Source: Bacteroidales bacterium (GTDB lineage Bacteria > Bacteroidota > Bacteroidia > Bacteroidales > UBA10428). Taken from it: a stretch of DNA of 18,090 nt. Where the stretch lies: positions 1 to 18,090 of the forward strand of contig JAFGOZ010000277.1 of NCBI GenBank assembly GCA_016926235.1, read 5' to 3'. A model generated the notes under the pieces. The model was not told where the DNA came from and did not search any database. It worked only from the letters and a program-made list of their open reading frames with translations. Made by a program: the position numbers and the translations under genes. This document shows, piece by piece, positions 1 to 6,803 of the stretch (within the stretch, counting starts at the first letter, position 1; each line of letters opens with the position of its first letter).

Positions 1-27
1 GTACCTCAACTCCGCTCGGTGACCGAC
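1..27. repeat. REP-like dispersed motif at left edge
   Basis: The window opens with a GC-richer stretch containing CTCAACTCCGCTCGGTGACC. This resembles the short extragenic palindromic-type motif (GGTCACCGAGCGGAGTTGAG on the other strand) that I remember seeing dispersed between genes in Bacteroidota and other bacteria. Only one copy is present here and the element is cut by the window edge, so the identification rests on recollection and not on an internal repeat. Confidence 0.3.
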
Positions 28-66
28 ATGAGAGCTGCATTACGTAAATTAAGAAAAAGTAGTACA

Positions 67-83
67 TCCCGATTTCATCGGGA
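67..83. repeat. perfect 7-bp hairpin
   Basis: TCCCGAT (67-73) and ATCGGGA (77-83) form a perfect 7-bp stem around a 3-nt TTC loop. It is followed, after GGCCAG, by a TTTTTATT stretch at 91-98. It could be an intrinsic terminator of a gene to the left or part of the same intergenic repeat as the left-edge motif. The T-run is separated from the stem by about 7 nt, which weakens the terminator reading. Confidence 0.45.
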
Positions 84-152
84 CGGCCAGTTTTTATTGC
101 TGACGTTTGGGTGCAACCTAAAAAACACCACGAAAACATAAATATTAATAAA

Positions 153-881
153 ATGACATATATGGAACCCACAGACAATTATAAACAGATTATAAATAGA
201 TTTGGCTTTTACTCCTCAATTGCATTGACAGTAATTACTTTAATTACATTTGGATTTGCAATGACAGCAGTTCCAATATCAGGAGCATTTTGTCCGGGAA
301 ATTGTATCGATTATCCTTATCTGGATACACTAAACCAATATCCAAAAGATTTTTTATGGATGTATTTTGCAATATTACTTACTATTATATACATAGGTTT
401 TATGGTATCGATTCATTCCTATACCTCAAACGAGAAAAAGATATTTAGTCAGACAGGCCTGACCTTTTCAATAATCTCGACAGTTATTCTTGCTGGAGCA
501 TATTTTATCCAATCTTCTGTTATACCAGCTAGTTTGATGAATGGGGAAACTGAGGGCGTTACAATGTTGATACAATATAACCCACATGGCGTATTTGTAG
601 TACTTGAAGAAATAGGTTATATAATGATGAGTATATCGTTTCTTTTTATTGCATTTGCTTTCACCAATAAATCACGTATTGAAAAATCTATTCGGTGGAT
701 TTTTATCTCTGCATTCATTCTAACTGTAATCTCATTTACCATTATTACAATTCAACACGGAATTGTGAGAAAAGACCGATTTGAGGTTGCAGTTATTTCA
801 ATTGATTGGCTTGTGTTAATTGTAAATGGAATTTTGATTAGTAAGGTTTTTAATAGAGCACTCAAACAAGAATTAAAATAG
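153..881 (+). CDS. six-helix membrane protein of unknown function
   Basis: This is a 242-residue protein if translation starts at the ATG at 153; a second ATG at 162 is equally possible. The frame stays open to a GTG at 111, but that codon lies inside the GTTTGGGTG repeat-like core, and the residues it would add are polar and AAA-codon rich, so I prefer an ATG. Six hydrophobic segments are visible at about residues 18-39, 68-88, 102-122, 147-170, 181-202 and 212-234. The first extracytoplasmic loop holds CPGNC, a cysteine pair that could form a disulfide. I recognise no enzyme motif or named family. It probably sits in the inner membrane. It reads as a stand-alone gene with an attC-like palindrome starting 19 bp after its stop, so it looks like the cargo of one cassette. 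The gene call is firm; the function is unknown. Confidence 0.8.
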   Translation: MTYMEPTDNYKQIINRFGFYSSIALTVITLITFGFAMTAVPISGAFCPGNCIDYPYLDTLNQYPKDFLWMYFAILLTIIYIGFMVSIHSYTSNEKKIFSQTGLTFSIISTVILAGAYFIQSSVIPASLMNGETEGVTMLIQYNPHGVFVVLEEIGYIMMSISFLFIAFAFTNKSRIEKSIRWIFISAFILTVISFTIITIQHGIVRKDRFEVAVISIDWLVLIVNGILISKVFNRALKQELK

Positions 882-900
882 ACAGCACACAATACACAAT

Positions 901-1002
901 ATAAAACAGTTGGTTTTCAGTGGTTTGCATAACTTTGCTTCTCGCGCCAACTTTTTCCACGGTGGATACAGACACGCTCCGAAATCCCAACCGTTTCATA
1001 TG
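901..1002 (+). repeat. attC-like imperfect palindrome 1
   Basis: The left arm AACAGTTGGTTTTC (905-918) pairs with GAAATCCCAACCGTT (981-995) in register: AAC with GTT, GTTGG with CCAAC, TTTC with GAAA, with one mismatch and a bulged G. The right arm shares CTCC(G/A)AAATCCC with palindrome 2. An alternative pairing, AGTTGG (908-913) with CCAACT (947-952), also exists. It begins 19 bp after the stop of the membrane-protein gene and ends about 80 bp before the next start. Organisation resembles integron attC sites, although the flanking ATAAAAC and GTTTCAT match the RYYYAAC/GTTRRRY consensus poorly. Confidence 0.45.
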
Positions 1003-1084
1003 GAACTAAAATAAGTAAAAAACAGGTTTGATATCTTGTCAAATAAAAAAAAGAGAGTAGTTTGCACCATAAATATATAACAAA

Positions 1085-2281
1085 ATGAATATGAGAAAAT
1101 TTAATTTTACTTTTTTAGCATTAATTGCTATGTCAATTAATACTTATGCTCAATGGATAGCGCAACCAAGTGGAACGACTAATGAACTATATTCCGTTTA
1201 TTTTACAGATGACAATACAGGGTATTCAACTGGAGAAAATGGTACATTATTGAAAACCATAAATGGGGGCTCAACCTGGACTGATTTATCATTAGGTATG
1301 ACAAACGTTCTAAACTTTGTTCACTTTATGGATCCCGATACAGGATATATAGTGGGTGAAGAAATTAGAAAGATTTTAAAAACTGCAAATGGAGGTATAA
1401 GTTGGGTTGAACAATCCACCGGGATATTCTTTTTAGGGCTTTTATCTATTTCCTTCACTAGTGCTGATATTTGGTATGCTGTAGGAAGAAGTGGAACCAT
1501 TATTAAAACTATAAACGGAGGAGCAGACTGGACAGCTCAATCAAGTGGTACTGATCAGGCTTTGTATTCGGTTTCTTTCACCGATTCAAATAACGGATAC
1601 GCAGTGGGGGTTAGCGGACTCAGCTTTAAGACTTCTGATGGTGGAACAAACTGGACACCAATGTCAAGTGGTACGGATAAATACCTATTTTCTGTCTTTT
1701 TTGTAGATACCAATAATGGATATGCAGCAGGCGCTTACGGAACAATTATAAAAACCACGAATGGAGGATCAAATTGGACACCATTATCGAGTGGTACTGA
1801 TAAGTTTCTTTATTCGATATACTTTATAGATAACAATACAGGATACGCTGTCGGAGAAGATGGAACCATATTAAAAACTATTGATGGAGGAACTATATGG
1901 ACTCCTCAGGAAAGTGGTACAACAAATGATATACAATCTGTTTATTTCATTAATGCAAATCAAGGTTATGCAGTTGGAAATAATGGAACAATTTTAAAAT
2001 TATCTTCGGGAGTTGCAGCAGAAGAAGAAATGAAAGGAGGAAATCTTATTAACTTATTTCCTAATCCATCTTCTGATTATATAAATTTAAGTATTAATGA
2101 TAATGAAATTTCAAATTTGACATTTTATATTTACAATTCACTTGGTGAACTATTGCATTCAGAATCGCTGAAACAAAATCAACATATTATCTATATTGGT
2201 AATTTAAACAATGGAATTTATATGATTGAGATCAAAACAAAAGGATTGTCGGAAAAACAAAAATTAATAGTGAAAAGATAA
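1085..2281 (+). CDS. secreted Ycf48/BNR-like beta-propeller with T9SS type A sorting domain
   Basis: This is a 398-residue exported protein. A Sec signal peptide spans about residues 1-23 (hydrophobic FTFLALIAMSINTYAQ). Seven tandem repeats of about 41 residues follow (about 27-310), each with the pattern S-V-Y-F-D-x-N-x-G-Y-x-V-G-x-x-G-T-I-x-K-T-x-x-G-G-x-x-W. This is typical of Ycf48-like/BNR beta-propellers; the seventh repeat is shortened. The last 75 residues, from LFPNPSSDYINL (324) to the terminal KLIVKR, form a T9SS type A sorting domain: PNP start, N-G-I-Y-x-I turn and a basic end. The protein should therefore cross the outer membrane by T9SS and be attached at the surface or released. 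Ycf48 proteins help photosystem assembly, but in Bacteroidota these repeats mostly act as generic propellers, so no specific role is assigned. The start could be Met1 or Met3. The gene lies between palindromes 1 and 2, as a single-gene cassette. Confidence 0.88.
   Translation: MNMRKFNFTFLALIAMSINTYAQWIAQPSGTTNELYSVYFTDDNTGYSTGENGTLLKTINGGSTWTDLSLGMTNVLNFVHFMDPDTGYIVGEEIRKILKTANGGISWVEQSTGIFFLGLLSISFTSADIWYAVGRSGTIIKTINGGADWTAQSSGTDQALYSVSFTDSNNGYAVGVSGLSFKTSDGGTNWTPMSSGTDKYLFSVFFVDTNNGYAAGAYGTIIKTTNGGSNWTPLSSGTDKFLYSIYFIDNNTGYAVGEDGTILKTIDGGTIWTPQESGTTNDIQSVYFINANQGYAVGNNGTILKLSSGVAAEEEMKGGNLINLFPNPSSDYINLSINDNEISNLTFYIYNSLGELLHSESLKQNQHIIYIGNLNNGIYMIEIKTKGLSEKQKLIVKR
1519..1968 (+). repeat. 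internal ~123-bp tandem coding repeats
   Basis: The propeller repeats remain recognisable at DNA level. For example CTGGACACCAATGTCAAGTG near 1652 and TTGGACACCATTATCGAGTG near 1775 are 123 bp apart, and the GG(T/A)AC(T/G)GATAA block after them recurs at the same spacing. The middle units are more alike than the outer ones, which suggests later duplication within the gene. Confidence 0.6.
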
Positions 2282-2291
2282 TATTGACTGC

Positions 2292-2423
2292 ATATAACAA
2301 GCGGTCATACTCCATAGGGGGTTTAGTTGTATATCAGGCGTTTCAGCTCGCATCAAGTTTTGTAACGTTTGATACGAAAGCAACTCCAAAATCCCCTACG
2401 GCGTATACCGCTGTCCGTTTAGC
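2292..2423 (+). repeat. attC-like imperfect palindrome 2 (best formed)
   Basis: The left arm (2299-2329) and right arm (2381-2412) pair over about 26 positions: AGCGGT/ACCGCT, ATAC/GTAT, CC/GG, TAGGGG/CCCCTA, TTT/AAA and AGTTG/CAACT. C2306 is extrahelical on the left and three bases (CCA) are extrahelical on the right. The ends are ATATAAC (2292-2298) and GTTTAGC (2417-2423), each one mismatch from RYYYAAC and GTTRRRY. An inner stem-like pair (GCATCAA/TTTGATAC) lies between the arms. It begins 11 bp after the propeller gene and ends 28 bp before the next ATG. Length, polarity, extrahelical bases and position after a stop all fit an attC-type site. Confidence 0.6.
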
Positions 2424-2451
2424 AGTAATTTAACGAAACATTATACAACCA

Positions 2452-3141
2452 ATGAACAGACTTGACAGACTGACAAGCATACTCATACAACTTCAATCTA
2501 AACGACTGACAACTGCCCGTGAAATAGCAGAACGCTTTGAAGTTACAATCAGGACAATTTACAGGGATGTTAAAACATTAAGACTTGCAGGTGTTCCAAT
2601 TGGCGAAGAAGAAGGAAAGGGTTATTTTTTAGTTGAAGGTTATCGGTTACCACCTGTAATGTTCACAATGGAAGAAGCAAGAGCTTTGATAACAACAAGT
2701 AAAATTTTAAACTACCATACCGAAGATTCTCTTAAACAAAATTATGAATCTGCACTTTTAAAAATAAAAGCAGTTTTATCACTCGAAGACAAAGACAAAT
2801 TGGAATTTTTAAATTCAAGAATAGGATTTCAAAAACCTTGGGCACCGACAAGTTTGTATTTAGACACAATCCAGCATTCAATTACAGAAAACGAAAAACT
2901 GAAAATTAAATATCAGTCAAGAGGAGAAGAACAACTAACAGAACGAACAATCCAACCTTATGCCGTTTATTTTAGCGGTGCTGTTTGGTCAACTATTGCC
3001 TTTTGTGAGTTACGACAAGAAATAAGAGAGTTTCGCCTAGACAGAATAAAAGAACTCAAATTACAACAAGCTCATTTTAAACCCGACAAGTCTTTCAGCA
3101 TTGAGAGCTATTTAGAAGAACGTTCAAAAAGATTATTTTAA
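2452..3141 (+). CDS. YafY-type HTH transcription regulator with WYL domain
   Basis: This is a 229-residue cytoplasmic DNA-binding regulator. The N-terminus (about 2-60) is a DeoR/HTH_11 winged helix, with RLTTAREIAERFEVTIRTIYRDVKTL carrying the recognition helix and KGYFL the wing. Residues about 138-205 correspond to a WYL domain, with QPYAVYFSGAVW followed by EIREFRLDRI. The name-giving W-Y-L is W-S-T here, while the ligand/nucleic-acid-facing Arg of FRLDRI is kept. The length is usual for the short YafY subgroup of Bacteroidota. WYL regulators sense small molecules or nucleic acids; the ligand here is unknown. The start follows palindrome 2 by 28 bp. The gene precedes an alpha/beta hydrolase by 58 bp, with a promoter and an inverted repeat in the gap, which suggests that it regulates that gene. 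Confidence 0.9.
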   Translation: MNRLDRLTSILIQLQSKRLTTAREIAERFEVTIRTIYRDVKTLRLAGVPIGEEEGKGYFLVEGYRLPPVMFTMEEARALITTSKILNYHTEDSLKQNYESALLKIKAVLSLEDKDKLEFLNSRIGFQKPWAPTSLYLDTIQHSITENEKLKIKYQSRGEEQLTERTIQPYAVYFSGAVWSTIAFCELRQEIREFRLDRIKELKLQQAHFKPDKSFSIESYLEERSKRLF

Positions 3142-3147
3142 ACCCCT

Positions 3148-3161
3148 GACAAAGGGCTGTC
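3148..3161. promoter_or_regulatory. candidate operator, GACA-N6-TGTC inverted repeat
   Basis: GACA (3148-3151) and TGTC (3158-3161) form a small inverted repeat about 13 bp upstream of the -7 element of the hydrolase promoter, at the place where a repressor would cover the -33 region. It is directly downstream of the WYL regulator gene. The half-sites are only 4 bp, so chance occurrence is quite possible. Confidence 0.25.
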
Positions 3162-3173
3162 CTATGTGCCTTT

Positions 3174-3181
3174 TATCTTTG
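3174..3181 (+). promoter_or_regulatory. Bacteroidota -7 promoter element for the hydrolase
   Basis: TATCTTTG matches the Bacteroidota -7 consensus TAnnTTTG exactly. It lies 18 bp before the ATG at 3200, predicting a leader of about 12 nt. No TTTG -33 box is present at the expected distance. The match supports the ATG at 3200 over the one at 3164, which would lie upstream of the promoter element. Confidence 0.45.
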
Positions 3182-3199
3182 CTTCAAATTCAAACAAAA

Positions 3200-4081
3200 A
3201 TGAACAAAAAAGCAATTTTATTAATCGTCATTGCTTCACTTTTATCAAATGTAAGCAAGGCACAAACACAAGAAAGAATGACAGCAAAACAAGTCACAAT
3301 CAGAGACAATATGGTTGAAATCAATTATTTTCAACAAGGACAAGGCGACACAACACTTCTCTTTTTACACGGCTGGTGTATTGACGGAACCTATTGGAAA
3401 AAACAAGTAGAATATTTTTCTAAAAATTACAGTGTTTACGCAATTGACCTGCCGGGTTTTGGCAAATCCAAAGCTGAAAGAACCAACTGGACCATTGAAG
3501 AATATGCCAATGATATAACAGCATTTATAGACACAATGAACCTTAAAAATGTTGTAATCATTGGGCATTCTATGGCAGGTGAAATTATGTTACAAACAGC
3601 GTTAACCAACAATTCAAGAATAGTAGGCGTTACAGGTGTTGACAATTTCAAATTAATTGACGTTGCATTTACACCAGAACAAATGAAACAAATGACCGAC
3701 TTTTTTCCAATGCTTGAAAAGGACTTTAAAAATTCAGCACCTGTATATGCAGATATGATGCTTTTTCACCCAACAACTTCAAAGGAAGTGAAAGACAGAG
3801 TAAAAACTGATTTTGCAAATAGCGATCCCATTATTGGCTATGGAACATTTATGAACCAAATGCAATACGCTTATAACGATGCACAAAGATTAGAACAGCT
3901 TAATTACAAGTTGTATTTAATAAATAATGACGGTTTTCCAACAAACGAAAGTGGACTGAAAACCCATTGTAAAACTGGTTTTCAAGTGGAAACTATCTCT
4001 GCATCCGGACATTATCCAATGATAGAAAAACCCACGGAATTTAATTTAGTATTAGAAAAAGTACTGACAGGAATGAAATAA
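3200..4081 (+). CDS. exported alpha/beta hydrolase
   Basis: This is a 293-residue alpha/beta-hydrolase-fold enzyme. The start at 3200 gives a clean signal peptide (MNKKAILLIVIASLLSNVSKAQ, cleavage near residues 20-22); the ATG at 3164 would add 12 residues that spoil it. Visible motifs are the oxyanion region LLFLHGW (53-59), DLPGFGKS (83-90), the nucleophile elbow GHSMAG with Ser124, a plausible acid Asp244 in YLINNDG, and the catalytic His271 in SASGHYP. The triad is complete, so it should be an active esterase, lactonase or related hydrolase in the periplasm; the substrate cannot be read from sequence. It follows the WYL regulator on the same strand and has its own -7 element. Palindrome 3 begins at its stop codon, so regulator and hydrolase look like one two-gene cassette. 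Confidence 0.9.
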   Translation: MNKKAILLIVIASLLSNVSKAQTQERMTAKQVTIRDNMVEINYFQQGQGDTTLLFLHGWCIDGTYWKKQVEYFSKNYSVYAIDLPGFGKSKAERTNWTIEEYANDITAFIDTMNLKNVVIIGHSMAGEIMLQTALTNNSRIVGVTGVDNFKLIDVAFTPEQMKQMTDFFPMLEKDFKNSAPVYADMMLFHPTTSKEVKDRVKTDFANSDPIIGYGTFMNQMQYAYNDAQRLEQLNYKLYLINNDGFPTNESGLKTHCKTGFQVETISASGHYPMIEKPTEFNLVLEKVLTGMK

Positions 4082-4227
4082 ACTGCTGCTAAGAAATATA
4101 GATCATTTGGCAGATGATGCAAATTTTGAAAGTGATTACATTTAATAAAATTGTAACGGTTTGAAACAATGGAGCTTTGAAGTTCCAAAATCCCATATTA
4201 TCAGCGTTTTAAGCCCAATAGTTAGAA
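4077..4227 (+). repeat. attC-like imperfect palindrome 3 (degenerate)
   Basis: Four blocks pair in register: GCT (4088-4090) with AGC (4203-4205), AATAT (4095-4099) with ATATT (4195-4199), GAT (4101-4103) with ATC (4190-4192), and TTTGG (4106-4110) with CCAAA (4185-4189). Its interior shares TTGTAACG(G)TTTGA(A/T)AC and (A/C)A(G/C)TTCCAAAATCCC-type sequence with palindrome 2, so the two are related by sequence and not only by shape. It ends in GTTAGAA, close to GTTRRRY. The left end AAATAAAC overlaps the hydrolase stop codon. It is longer and more decayed than palindrome 2. Confidence 0.45.
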
Positions 4228-4439
4228 ATAACATAAAAAAGCAATCAGTAGTTGATATTTAAAAATTAGTAAATCTTTAGATTATAAAGGAGAAAAACTC
4301 AAAAAACTATTTGAGACGAATTTATTTGATCTGATCCAATAAATTCGTTAAATTTATATATGATCTGAGGTTATTTTAAAATTTATTTGCCAATAAAAGG
4401 ACATTGGTATAATATTATGAAACGAAAACCACTAAATAA
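4228..4439. other. AT-rich intergenic region upstream of the FISUMP gene
   Basis: Together with palindrome 3 this makes a 358-bp gap between genes. After the palindrome I see only AT-rich sequence, including an A-rich run and a partly self-complementary stretch around 4318-4346 (GAATTTATT...AATAAATTC), which could form a stem across a 9-nt-scale loop. No open reading frame of note. It probably marks the border between cassette array and neighbouring genes. Confidence 0.4.
4386..4413 (+). promoter_or_regulatory. possible promoter of the zinc-ribbon/FISUMP gene
   Basis: TTTG (4386-4389) is followed after 18 bp by TATAATAT (4408-4415), about 25 bp before the ATG at 4440. The TTTG and leading TA fit the Bacteroidota -33/-7 pattern, though the distal TTTG of the -7 box is missing. 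The -10-like TATAAT may be chance in such AT-rich DNA. Confidence 0.3.
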
Positions 4440-6803
4440 ATGAAAAAGACAATTTCATCAGGGGAAATTCCGGTTTCGGGAAGAATTTGTGATAGTTGTG
4501 GTGCAGAGTTGACGCAAAATGCAAAATTTTGTGCCAATTGCGGGAAAGCAGTCTCGCAAAAACTTCCGGAAGAAAAGAAAACGAAAATACCGGCAAAGAG
4601 AAAACGCGCCGGATTAAAGGTTTTTATCACCTTTCTTGTCTTAATTATGATTTCAGGGGCAGTATACTATTTTTATTTCTATAACAAGGGAATAACAAAG
4701 ACCCTGCTCACAAGCTTTGAACTACTTCCCAATGACACTACTGAGCTGGTATTCAATTACAAGGATGAACTTGAAATTCATATTCCTCCCGGGCAAATAA
4801 AAGAGAAAGACAGCCTGCATCTTTACGCAATGGAAAATATTGATAAGCCTGAGTTTACAGAAGGCCTTTTAAGAGCCTATGATTTTGATTTTGACATTAC
4901 AAAGTCTTTTTCAGAAGATGTAGCCGTAACTTTCTCCTACGCAACTTATGAAAATTCCAATGTTATAGGAAACGGCATGGGCGTGCATGTCATGTATTAC
5001 AATGAAGAAACTGAATCCTGGGAAAATACAGATGCCATTATCGATAAAAAGGAAAATAAAATTACGGTATCGCGTTCGCATTTTTCCTGCCTCGGTCTGG
5101 TTTCGTACTCCACAGCACCGCATCCCATGATGCAGGCCATGGCAATGATCGATCCGTCAACACTCAATTATGTACCCGATTTTAGTAAGGCCCAAAGCAT
5201 TATGAACAGCTTCAATCAGCAGAAAGAACCTGGTGCGAATGCCGTAGGTGAAGGGCTGGATTTATTTACCAAAGCTTTTGATATTACTGCTTTAGCCGGC
5301 GATATCCATGAGAAAATCATGAAGTATGAGACTTTCTCGAAATTTAATAATCTGGCCGGACAGCTTGGAATAATGCGGTCGGCTGTTTCTTTGGGGGTAC
5401 AGTTGGGTAAGGCAGAGTATCTGGATGCCATTTTAAATGTAACCAAAACAGCGGTTAAAATTAAGCTGGGTGTCATGGGATGGCAGTTTCTGGCTATTTA
5501 CAATGTGGCAGAATTTCTGTACGATCTTCATCAGGAGCAATTGCAGGCTGAAGGTGAAGAGTTTGAAATGCAGGAAAACCTAAGTGATTATTATCACTAC
5601 AATGCCACAGAAAACCCCTATGCCCGGTCTATTGAAGAATGGGCAAAATATATCGAAGATAATATTGATAAACTAATAGATTTTGAATGGCAGCTAAACC
5701 AGGAAATTAATAAATATCTTAATGCTTATTTTGAAACGGGTGTAGATGTTCCCTTGGATGTAAAGGATAAAATCCTCAAACACGAAAGCCTGCGGATAAA
5801 AGGTGTTATCAAGGAAGCTTTTGAACTCTATATAAAAAACATGAAAGAAAGGCAGGAAAGAGAGATGAGAGAGAATCTGAAGGAAATTAAAAGACAGATG
5901 AACAGCATCATCGTCATTCAGGTGAATGTTTACGGAGAAAAAGAAGGCAGCAAAGCAGTAAGAAATCTACCGGTTAATATTATTGTAAAGAAAGACCAGG
6001 AATTATGGTCGGGAATAACCGACAGGGCAGGGCAGTTAAATTTTAAGTGCACAAAGCTGGGATACCTGGCTTATGGATGCCCTGAAACAGTGGAGGTAGT
6101 ATATGAGGGTACAACCTATTCCGGGCAAATCAGCATCGATAATTCAAATATGGCCATTGTGAGGATATATCTGAATGTGGAATCTGATACAGAAACTGAT
6201 GAGGATGAGCAGGTTTTACACGAGAAAAATTCTTATTCATCGGTCACAATCAATGGACAAACCTGGATGGCTGAAAACCTCAATGTCGGACATTTTAAAA
6301 ATGGAGATCCTGTTCCTTTGGTCACTTCAGCTAAAAAATGGATGGAAGCCGGGCGTAAACGTAAACCTGCCCGCTGCTTTTATGATAATGATCCTGCTAA
6401 CGGTGAGAAGTATGGCAGTTTGTATAACTGGTATACCATTACTGATCCCAGGGGACTGGCGCCAGGAGATTGGAGGATCCCTTCTCAGGAAGATATGTTT
6501 AAACTGCAGGATTTTGTTGCCGGTGGCACCGATGGAGGGGTTAAACTGAAAAGCACCGGTACCTGGGAGTATTATAGTGAGCAGATGGCCGGTATTGATG
6601 AGTATGGTTTTAATGCCTTGCCCGGAGGGATGAGAGGCAATGATGGCATATTCTATAATGTGGGCCGCTCGGCATGGTTTTGGACAACTACCCAAAAGGA
6701 TACTTATGTTTCCTGGGCTTTCCCCTTAAGATACGATCATGGGTTATTTCAAAGAAATCCTTTTAATAATATGGCCGGATTTTCAGTCCGCTGCGTCAAA
6801 TAA
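4440..6803 (+). CDS. zinc-ribbon, single-TM, FISUMP-domain protein
   Basis: This is a 787-residue protein with an unusual domain order. Residues 17-34 form a zinc ribbon (C17-x2-C20 and C31-x2-C34, CDSCG...CANCGKAV). A basic linker leads to one transmembrane helix at about 60-81, so the ribbon should face the cytoplasm and the rest the periplasm. Residues about 95-225 are beta-rich, with a ZU5-like IPPG motif (116-118) and FDFDITKSFSEDVAVTFSY. About 230-490 is helical, with a hydrophobic stretch at 343-360 and a charged coiled-coil-like segment at 466-488. About 490-580 is a beta domain like carboxypeptidase-regulatory folds. Residues 600-787 are a FISUMP domain (INGQTWMAENLN, GSLYNWYT, GDWRIPSQEDM, FNALPGG, FWTTT, FSVRCVK). 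FISUMP domains are typical of surface proteins and their function is not settled. The start codon is the only good one. It lies 306 bp before the CHAT gene on the same strand. Confidence 0.85.
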   Translation: MKKTISSGEIPVSGRICDSCGAELTQNAKFCANCGKAVSQKLPEEKKTKIPAKRKRAGLKVFITFLVLIMISGAVYYFYFYNKGITKTLLTSFELLPNDTTELVFNYKDELEIHIPPGQIKEKDSLHLYAMENIDKPEFTEGLLRAYDFDFDITKSFSEDVAVTFSYATYENSNVIGNGMGVHVMYYNEETESWENTDAIIDKKENKITVSRSHFSCLGLVSYSTAPHPMMQAMAMIDPSTLNYVPDFSKAQSIMNSFNQQKEPGANAVGEGLDLFTKAFDITALAGDIHEKIMKYETFSKFNNLAGQLGIMRSAVSLGVQLGKAEYLDAILNVTKTAVKIKLGVMGWQFLAIYNVAEFLYDLHQEQLQAEGEEFEMQENLSDYYHYNATENPYARSIEEWAKYIEDNIDKLIDFEWQLNQEINKYLNAYFETGVDVPLDVKDKILKHESLRIKGVIKEAFELYIKNMKERQEREMRENLKEIKRQMNSIIVIQVNVYGEKEGSKAVRNLPVNIIVKKDQELWSGITDRAGQLNFKCTKLGYLAYGCPETVEVVYEGTTYSGQISIDNSNMAIVRIYLNVESDTETDEDEQVLHEKNSYSSVTINGQTWMAENLNVGHFKNGDPVPLVTSAKKWMEAGRKRKPARCFYDNDPANGEKYGSLYNWYTITDPRGLAPGDWRIPSQEDMFKLQDFVAGGTDGGVKLKSTGTWEYYSEQMAGIDEYGFNALPGGMRGNDGIFYNVGRSAWFWTTTQKDTYVSWAFPLRYDHGLFQRNPFNNMAGFSVRCVK

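Larger units (their letters stand above)
105..4227 (+). mobile_element. putative integrase-less gene-cassette array (CALIN-like)
   Basis: Three units, each one or two same-strand genes followed at once by an imperfect palindrome, run head to tail: membrane protein, Ycf48-like protein, regulator plus hydrolase. Before the first gene lies GTTTGGG (105-111), resembling the right end of a fourth site. Gene functions are unrelated and accessory in nature, as in integron cassettes. Two palindromes share interior sequence. No tyrosine recombinase gene is present in the window. The reading rests on layout and palindrome geometry; a chromosomal repeat family of another kind could look similar. Confidence 0.4.

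Noticed and set aside
1..141. Open frame from the window edge to TAA at 139-141 as the tail of a gene
   Set aside because: It runs through a hairpin and repeat-like motifs, and the residues match nothing I recognise; more likely intergenic.
111..152. GTG start for the membrane protein
   Set aside because: The codon lies in the repeat-like GTTTGGGTG core, and the extra residues are polar; the ATGs at 153 and 162 give a compact six-helix protein.
3164..3199. Earlier ATG for the hydrolase
   Set aside because: It lies upstream of the TAnnTTTG box and places 12 extra residues before a good signal peptide.
6327..6695. Antisense frame of 122 codons inside the FISUMP gene
   Set aside because: Shadow of the FISUMP coding sequence, with no motif or start context.
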